From: Chloroflexota bacterium | GTDB taxonomy: Bacteria; Chloroflexota; Chloroflexia; Thermomicrobiales; JADLAZ01 | Assembly: GCA_020849725.1 (NCBI GenBank) | Contig: JADLAZ010000248.1 | Location: forward strand, 1-13,301 | Direction: 5' to 3' | Length of the DNA: 13,301 nt | Shown here: one piece after another, positions 9,198 to 13,301 of the stretch | Numbering within the stretch: position 1 is the stretch's first letter | Layout: every line of letters starts with the position of its first letter | Notes under the pieces: generated by a model | What the model saw: only the letters and a program-made list of their open reading frames with translations | Told to the model about the DNA's origin: nothing | Databases searched by the model: none | Made by a program: the position numbers and the translations under genes

Positions 9198-9928
9198 GCA
9201 CCAGCGTGGGCGACCATCGCCGCCGGGTGACGCCCCAGACCGCACCGGCGGTGCGGCTGCCGCTGATCCTGGCCCGGCTCGACGACGCCTACGGCCAGCC
9301 CGTCTGGCAGCCATCCGGCGACCCGCTTACCGAGCTGATCCAGACGATCCTGTCGCAACACACGTCGGATGTGAATTCCGGCCGGGCGTACCAGTCGCTC
9401 GTCGCCCACTTCCCGAACCTGGCCGCCGTGCGCGACGCGCCACCACCGCTCGTCGTCGACGCGATTCGCATGGGCGGGCTGGCCGAGGTCAAGACGCGGC
9501 GCATCCAGGCGGTGCTGGCGGCGCTGTCCGCGAGTGGCGGGCCGCCGCGCTTACCCGACCTCACCGCCCTGCCGCTGGCCGAGGCGCGGCGCTACCTGAC
9601 CGATCTGCCGGGCGTGGGGCCAAAGACGGCGGCCTGCGTCCTCATGTTCGGTCTGGGCCTGCCGGCGCTGCCGGTCGATACCCACGTCCACCGCGTCAGC
9701 CGGCGGCTCGGCCTCATCCCCGACCGCATGTCGGCCGAGGCTGCTCACGCCGCGCTGGAGGCGCTGGCGCCGCCAGCCGACGCCTACCGGCTCCACGTCG
9801 ACTTGATCCGGCACGGCCGCCGCGTCTGCCGCGCCCCGACGCCGCGCTGCGCCGTCTGCGTCGTCCGCGACCTTTGCCCTACCGGGACACCAGCGCCGAC
9901 GGCATGGTCTGGCTTGGTGGAGCGCTGA
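9194..9928 (+). CDS. nth: Endonuclease III (DNA glycosylase/AP lyase)
   Basis: Endonuclease III excises oxidised pyrimidines and nicks the resulting abasic site, the first steps of base-excision repair. The 244-residue protein has the core fold: TILSQHTSDVNSGRAY (about 51-66), the helix-hairpin-helix LPGVGPKTA (138-146) with the catalytic lysine K144, and VDTHVHRVSRRLG with the catalytic aspartate D162. The [4Fe-4S] ligands C212-x6-C219-x2-C222-x5-C228 have exactly the Nth spacing. Asp plus Lys indicates a bifunctional enzyme, not MutY-like. ATG 9194 overlaps the stop of the upstream exonuclease-nuclease gene (ATGA) and has no clear ribosome site, implying translational coupling. An upstream in-frame start would only add an Arg-rich stretch read from within the preceding gene. 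The N-terminal tail of about 20 residues is poorly conserved. Confidence 0.95.
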   Translation: MSTSVGDHRRRVTPQTAPAVRLPLILARLDDAYGQPVWQPSGDPLTELIQTILSQHTSDVNSGRAYQSLVAHFPNLAAVRDAPPPLVVDAIRMGGLAEVKTRRIQAVLAALSASGGPPRLPDLTALPLAEARRYLTDLPGVGPKTAACVLMFGLGLPALPVDTHVHRVSRRLGLIPDRMSAEAAHAALEALAPPADAYRLHVDLIRHGRRVCRAPTPRCAVCVVRDLCPTGTPAPTAWSGLVER

Positions 9929-9995
9929 GGACGCTGGGCGCCGATGGGGACGGTCCTGACACCCCGACCGACGGGCGGCAGGCAGTCGCCGCGCG

Positions 9996-10024
9996 TTGAC
10001 GCGCCGGCACGGGGTTGGTACAGT
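9996..10024 (+). promoter_or_regulatory. Sigma-70-type promoter for the DUF881 pair
   Basis: TTGACG (9996-10001) and TACAGT (10019-10024) are separated by exactly 17 bases. The start of transcription would be near 10031, leaving a leader of about 30 bases with GGGAG (10048-10052) before ATG 10062. It lies 67 bases past the nth stop, so the DUF881 pair is likely a separate unit. Confidence 0.65.
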
Positions 10025-10061
10025 CCACAGAGCGACTGATCATCGCCGGGAGTCGATCCGC

Positions 10062-10814
10062 ATGCAGCGTTCCCTGCCCGCGCCGCTGACCGGCCTGCGG
10101 GTCGACCGGCGCACCGCCACCTGGACGGTCCTGCTGATGGCGCTTGGAGCGACCGTGGCACTGCCGGTTGGGCTGCGCGAGCGGGCACAGCCGGTGTCAC
10201 GCGAGGCTGAGCGCGAGCCGGCGATGCAGTCGCTGGCCTGGCTGGAGGCCGAGCAGCGCCAGCTCAAGGAGCGGATCGCGGCGCTGCGCGTGAGCATTGC
10301 CGCAGCTCAGCGGCAGCAGGCGCGCGACCGCGCCGCACTCGACGACGTGCAGGCGGCACTGAAGGACCAGCAGGTGCGCGCCGGCCTGATTGGACTGGTC
10401 GGCCCCGGCGTGCAGGTGACGCTCGACGATAGCGCGACAGCGCCAGCCAGCGCCGCGGCCGCCAACGACTACATCGTCCACGATACCGACGTGCGCGATG
10501 TCGTCAGCGCGCTGTGGTCGGCCGGCGCCGAGGCCATCAGCATCAATGGCGAGCGGCTGGTGGCGAACTCGTCGATCGTCTGCGTCGGCACGGTCATCAT
10601 CATCAACGATACCCGGCTGTCACCGCCGTTCTCCTTCCACGCCATCGGTCCGACGACAGCGCTGGGCCTGGCTATCGACACCGCGCCCCACCTGGCGCCG
10701 CTGCGCCGGCGAGCAAAAGACTTTGGCATGCTCTTGAAAGTCGCGGCCGACGATCAGGTCGCCATCCCCGCTTATCGTGGGACACTAGCCGGCCAGCGCG
10801 CCGGGAGGGTGTGA
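10062..10814 (+). CDS. DUF881 family membrane-anchored protein, first of a tandem pair
   Basis: This 250-residue protein has a short cytoplasmic N-terminus, one membrane segment at about 19-37 (TWTVLLMALGATVALPVGL), a Glu/Arg/Gln-rich coiled coil at about 46-105, and a DUF881-type extracytoplasmic domain at about 110-235, recognisable by GLVGPGVQVTLDD, NDYIVHDTDVRDVVSALWSA and GAEAISINGERLV followed by a central strand-rich VGTVIIIND. The family's biochemical role is unknown; Bacillus YlxW and YlxX belong to it and are encoded close to the division genes. The start is ATG 10062, with GGGAG at 9 bases; the longer frame from 9996 begins inside the promoter's -35 box, which rules it out. The stop is one base before the next gene's GTG. 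Confidence 0.88.
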   Translation: MQRSLPAPLTGLRVDRRTATWTVLLMALGATVALPVGLRERAQPVSREAEREPAMQSLAWLEAEQRQLKERIAALRVSIAAAQRQQARDRAALDDVQAALKDQQVRAGLIGLVGPGVQVTLDDSATAPASAAAANDYIVHDTDVRDVVSALWSAGAEAISINGERLVANSSIVCVGTVIIINDTRLSPPFSFHAIGPTTALGLAIDTAPHLAPLRRRAKDFGMLLKVAADDQVAIPAYRGTLAGQRAGRV

Positions 10815-10815
10815 C

Positions 10816-11484
10816 GTGCGCCGCTCCCGCACCCCGGTCGCCCTGACGGTGCTGTGCTTCCTGCTCGGCATTTTGCTGGTGTCGCAGTTTCGGACGCAGG
10901 AGCGTGTCACGGCCGAGTTGCGCGCTCAAAGCCCACAGAACCAACTGACTTTGCTCGGCAACCTCATCACTGGCAATGCCCGCCTGCGCGACGAGGTCAG
11001 CAAGTTGGAGGTGCAATTGCGGTCGATCGAAAGTGACAGCACGCCCGACCTAGGCGTGATGATCGACGAAACCGAGGAGCTACGGTCGGTCAACGGCCTG
11101 GTCGAGGCGCGCGGCCAGGGCGTCCGGCTCACCCTGGACGCGGGCCTGGAGCCATACTGGCTGCAGGATGTCCTCAACGAACTCCGCAACGCCGGCGCGA
11201 CGGGACTGGCGATCAACGGCAAGCGCGTGCTGGCCACGTCCGTCGTCGAAGGCGCCGCCCGCGACCTGCGCTTGAACGGTCAACCGCTCCAGCGCCCGTA
11301 CGTGATCGAGGCTCTGGGCGATCAAGACACGCTGGCGACAGCACTTGGCCGGCCCGGCGGCCTGCTGCTCCAACTGCGAGCGCAGTACGGCACAGCCGTC
11401 GCCACGCTGGCCCGGCAGCCTGAACTACACCTCACCGCCCATGCCTCCGGACCAACCATGCGCCTGGCCCAGCCCGCCCCCTGA
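10816..11484 (+). CDS. DUF881 family membrane-anchored protein, second of the pair
   Basis: This 222-residue protein repeats the architecture of its upstream neighbour: a membrane segment at about 8-25 (VALTVLCFLLGILLVSQF), a coiled coil at about 28-75, then a DUF881 domain (about 85-205) with LVEARGQGVRLTLDA, LQDVLNELRNAGATGLAING and RVLATSVVEG. The conserved pattern (I)NGxR followed by a small-residue loop is shared by both proteins and suggests duplication. The start is GTG 10816, preceded by GGGAGGG (10803-10809) at 6 bases. One base separates it from the preceding stop, so the two are made from one mRNA and may work as partners, perhaps as a hetero-oligomer at the membrane. It ends 22 bases from the convergent FmdB-type gene. 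Confidence 0.88.
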   Translation: MRRSRTPVALTVLCFLLGILLVSQFRTQERVTAELRAQSPQNQLTLLGNLITGNARLRDEVSKLEVQLRSIESDSTPDLGVMIDETEELRSVNGLVEARGQGVRLTLDAGLEPYWLQDVLNELRNAGATGLAINGKRVLATSVVEGAARDLRLNGQPLQRPYVIEALGDQDTLATALGRPGGLLLQLRAQYGTAVATLARQPELHLTAHASGPTMRLAQPAP

Positions 11485-11506
11485 GGCCGCAGCACCGCGC
11501 GAGCCG

Positions 11507-11743
11507 TCAGTGGCCGCAGCCGCAGGCGCCGCCACAGCAGCCGCCCCCGCCGCCCGCGCGCACCGGCAGCGGCGTGGGCACCGCGTCGGACGCCCGGTTG
11601 CGCCGCGCCACCAGCGACAGTGCCCGCCGCACCCGCGGCGACCCACAGTCCGGACAGGCCGGTCGCGTATCGCTGGCGGCCGTGCGTACCAGCACTTCAA
11701 AACGGCCGGCACAGGACGCGCATTCGTACTCGTAGAGCGGCAT
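11507..11743 (-). CDS. FmdB-type zinc-ribbon small protein
   Basis: This 78-residue protein starts MPLYEYEC and has the CxxC pairs C8/C11 and C30/C33 of the FmdB-type putative regulatory zinc ribbon. The tail is a five-Gly run leading into C69, C70, C74, C76 and H78, which may bind a second metal; such Gly/Cys tails are also seen in other small members of this family. Its function is unknown: the family name comes from a formamidase gene cluster and a regulatory role was only proposed. ATG 11743 is preceded by GGAGG (11750-11754) at 6 bases and by a strong promoter at 11783-11811. It converges with the second DUF881 gene. Confidence 0.88.
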   Translation of the reverse strand: MPLYEYECASCAGRFEVLVRTAASDTRPACPDCGSPRVRRALSLVARRNRASDAVPTPLPVRAGGGGGCCGGACGCGH

Positions 11744-11782
11744 GACCTTCCTCCAGGCAGACGCGGGGTATCGCTCGGACGG

Positions 11783-11811
11783 ATAGTATGCGACCCCGGC
11801 CCGGCTGTCAA
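11783..11811 (-). promoter_or_regulatory. Near-consensus sigma-70 promoter of the FmdB-type gene
   Basis: On the minus strand a perfect -35 TTGACA (11806-11811) and TACTAT (11783-11788) are separated by 17 bases. Transcription would begin near 11776, giving a 33-base leader with GGAGG before ATG 11743. Confidence 0.75.
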
Positions 11812-11884
11812 AGGCCGCTGGTGTCCGTCAGGTCCTCGCGCCGGAGCCAGAGCGAGGGCCGGCGGTTGAAGCCGCGCCACGGGA

Positions 11885-11916
11885 GCGCTGCGGCGCCACG
11901 ACGTCCGCCTGCGCGG
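11885..11916 (+). repeat. 32-bp intergenic repeat, copy B
   Basis: It matches copy A at 1064-1095 at 29 of 32 positions, same orientation. It contains GCGC-TGCG-GCGC (11885-11896), the counterpart of copy A's TTCG hairpin. Its last base is the first base of the left arm of the inverted repeat at 11916-11977. It lies between divergent genes. Confidence 0.55.
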
Positions 11917-12031
11917 CCTGTCTGTGGTTCCGCCCTAACCTGCGACGGCGGGTTTCATGGCCGAAGGCCCGACAGGCGTGGTTTCAACCGCCCGCCCACC
12001 CTTCATCCGACGCGCAGCGGCCGTCCGTCGG

Positions 12032-12061
12032 TTGTCGAGCGCCGGTCACGGGTGCTACACT
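12032..12061 (+). promoter_or_regulatory. Candidate promoter of the epimerase-like gene
   Basis: TTGTCG (12032-12037) and TACACT (12056-12061) are 18 bases apart. A start near 12068 would give a 31-base leader with GGGGAGG (12088-12094). The match is moderate, and its location just before a good ribosome site supports it. Confidence 0.5.
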
Positions 12062-12098
12062 TAGAGCAGATGGGCCGGCGCCTGCTAGGGGAGGAAGG

Positions 12099-12980
12099 GT
12101 GCGACCAGCGATGCGCGTCCGAGTCTCGCTCTCCACCGGCTCGCTTTTTGGCTACTCGCTGGATCGCATCTTTGGCGTGGCGGCTGGCCTGGGTCTGGAC
12201 GGCGTCGAGGTCATGCTGACCGAGCGTCAGATGACCGCTGGGCCGGCGGCGCTGCAAGCGCTAGCCGATCGGCACGGTGTGCCGGTGCTGAGCCTGCATT
12301 TCCCGCCCTTCGGACACAGCAGCCTCACCGACCTGCTGGCTGCCTACGAGCGCACGGCCGAGCTTGCCGCCGCGCTGCCGACCTGCGAGGCCGTCGTCAT
12401 CCACACGAGCCTGGCGCCGACCATGCACGACCGCGTCGCGCAGACCTACCTGCAGGCACTGGCTCGGTGCCAGCAGCGGCTGCGCGGCGCCACCGCCCGG
12501 CTGACGATCGAGAACCGGGGCGTGGCCGCCATCCCGGCGCGGCCGGCCTACCTCGACGACCTCGTCAACCTGCGGCGGCTGGCTGAGGAGTGGGACGTCG
12601 GCCTGACCTACGACGTGGGCCATGCCGCGAGCTGGGGGCTGGACATCACTCGCGCGTGGGAGGCGCTTGGCCCGCGCGTCGACAATATCCACCTGTCGAA
12701 CAGCCACGCGCGGGGCTGGCCAGCGTCGCTGCCGCTGCTGCGCGGCCACCTGCGCGATCACCAGCCGCTGGACGCGGGTGTGCTACCGATCGACGACTTT
12801 CTCCAGGCACTGGCAACCGCGCGCACCGCCGATCTGCTGACGCTGGAGATCAGCCCGATCGCCCTGCACCTGCCCTGGCCGTGGCAGGCCCGCGCGCGTC
12901 TGGCAGAGTCCGTCGCGCGCTGCCGGACGGCGCTGGCCAGTTTGCCACGCCGCGTGCTTCGCAATGATGTGATGATGTAA
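12099..12980 (+). CDS. Sugar phosphate isomerase/epimerase-like TIM-barrel protein
   Basis: This 293-residue protein belongs to the xylose isomerase-like TIM-barrel superfamily (the fold of endonuclease IV, AP endonuclease 2 type). Metal-ligand residues sit at strand ends: H67 in LSLHFPP, H102 in VVIHTS, E138 in LTIENRG, D172 and H175 in YDVGHAASWG, H198 in NIHLSNSH, H221, and E250 in LTLEISP. Endonuclease IV itself is unlikely: the chain lacks its full signatures. The substrate is unknown; sugar isomerisation or epimerisation is the usual role. The start is taken as GTG 12099, because GGGGAGG (12088-12094) precedes it at 4 bases. The ATG at 12111 would be 16 bases away, though MRVRVSLSTGS would also be a natural N-terminus. 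The reading frame ends 18 bases from rpsI, with which it converges. Nothing nearby forms a sugar pathway with it. Confidence 0.85.
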   Translation: MRPAMRVRVSLSTGSLFGYSLDRIFGVAAGLGLDGVEVMLTERQMTAGPAALQALADRHGVPVLSLHFPPFGHSSLTDLLAAYERTAELAAALPTCEAVVIHTSLAPTMHDRVAQTYLQALARCQQRLRGATARLTIENRGVAAIPARPAYLDDLVNLRRLAEEWDVGLTYDVGHAASWGLDITRAWEALGPRVDNIHLSNSHARGWPASLPLLRGHLRDHQPLDAGVLPIDDFLQALATARTADLLTLEISPIALHLPWPWQARARLAESVARCRTALASLPRRVLRNDVMM

Positions 12981-12994
12981 CGCCGTCACGGCGT
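12980..12994. terminator. Short hairpin between convergent epimerase and rpsI genes
   Basis: ACGCCG-TCA-CGGCGT is a 6-bp stem with a 3-base loop and is symmetric, so it could serve both genes. It begins at the last base of the epimerase stop and ends 4 bases before the rpsI stop. It has no T tract on either side. Confidence 0.4.
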
Positions 12995-12998
12995 CAGG

Positions 12999-13301
12999 TT
13001 AGCGCTTGGTGTATTGCGGCGCCTTGCGGGCGCGCTTCAGGCCGACCTTCTTGCGCTCTTTGACTCTCGGGTCGCGGGTCAGAAAGCCGTTGCGCTTCAG
13101 GACCGGCCGCAGCTCGGCGTCGAACTGGACTAGCGCGCGGGCGATGCCGTGCCGCACCGCGCCGACCTGTCCCACGACGCCGCCGCCCGTGACCAGCACC
13201 GACACGTCGAACCGGTCGAGCACGTTGGCCGTCACCAGCGGCTGCCGCACCGTCTGGTGCGCCATCGGCCGGTGACCGAAGTAGTCGACCATCGTCTTGC
13301 C
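12999..13301 (-). CDS. rpsI: 30S ribosomal protein S9, N-terminus missing at right edge
   Basis: The C-terminal 100 residues are present out of about 130. The frame runs to the last base of the window (the first visible residues are GKTMVDYFG), so the ATG inside it is not the start. Signatures of S9: [38 protein letters not shown], and the basic tail ending APQYTKR, whose last residues reach the P-site tRNA on the 30S subunit. The upstream partner is normally rplM, which would lie beyond the right edge. Confidence 0.95.
   Translation of the reverse strand, partial: GKTMVDYFGHRPMAHQTVRQPLVTANVLDRFDVSVLVTGGGVVGQVGAVRHGIARALVQFDAELRPVLKRNGFLTRDPRVKERKKVGLKRARKAPQYTKR

Larger units (their letters stand above)
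11744..12098. other. 355-bp intergenic region between divergent genes with inverted repeats
   Basis: No convincing coding frame was found. From left to right it holds the FmdB-type promoter (11783-11811), repeat copy B (11885-11916), a nested set of inverted repeats (GCCTGTC 11916-11922 with GACAGGC 11971-11977, enclosing CCGCC/GGCGG at 11930-11934/11947-11951 and GGCC-GAA-GGCC at 11959-11969), and the epimerase promoter (12032-12061). The nested repeats could fold as a three-way junction if transcribed; no transcription evidence or known RNA family is recognised. Confidence 0.5.

Noticed and set aside
11951..12000. CRISPR-like GTTTCAAC text in the intergenic region
   Set aside because: There is only one occurrence, with no regularly spaced repeats and no cas genes nearby.
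12099..12980. Endonuclease IV as the identity of the TIM-barrel protein
   Set aside because: It has the fold's metal-ligand pattern but the other Nfo signatures are not visible; the general isomerase/epimerase-like call is safer.

Overview
The window is a high-GC stretch of bacterial chromosome (G+C about two thirds or more by eye) with compact, short-gapped genes and frequent GTG starts. The gene content (NAD-dependent ligase, a DnaQ-type exonuclease fused to a UvrC/Cho-type nuclease, tandem DUF881 proteins, an E1-alpha/E1-beta pair) suggests a Gram-positive-related lineage. I favour Chloroflexota, perhaps a Thermomicrobia relative, with a high-GC actinobacterium as the alternative. This is inference; no marker here settles it.

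Left part, all on the minus strand: the N-terminal 324 residues of an MmeI-like (type IIL) restriction-modification enzyme run off the left edge (1-972). Before it in transcriptional order lie a bicupin protein of unknown function (1162-2361) and a translationally coupled E1-beta/E1-alpha pair of a 2-oxoacid (pyruvate or acetoin) dehydrogenase (2516-4535). No E2 or E3 gene is next to the E1 pair. A 71-residue protein (4648-4863) then follows ligA (5008-7083).

Middle: ligA is divergent from a plus-strand pair, the DnaQ-Cho fusion (7179-9197) and nth (9194-9928), which overlap by ATGA. The three form a repair island: a base-excision glycosylase/AP lyase, a damage-incising nuclease with a proofreading-type exonuclease domain, and the sealing ligase. 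A strong sigma-70-type promoter (TTGACG-N17-TACAGT) then drives two DUF881 membrane-anchored proteins (10062-11484).

Right part: a small FmdB-type zinc-ribbon protein (11507-11743, minus) has a near-consensus promoter (TTGACA-N17-TACTAT). Across a 355-bp gap containing inverted repeats lies a sugar phosphate isomerase/epimerase-like TIM-barrel protein (12099-12980, plus). The window ends inside rpsI (minus), whose N-terminus lies beyond the right edge.

No complete new multi-gene system is evident. The points most worth following are the MmeI-like gene and whatever flanks it, the repair island with its fusion nuclease, the unassigned bicupin next to an E1 pair lacking E2/E3, and a 32-bp intergenic repeat present twice, 10.8 kb apart, beside potential RNA-like inverted repeats.
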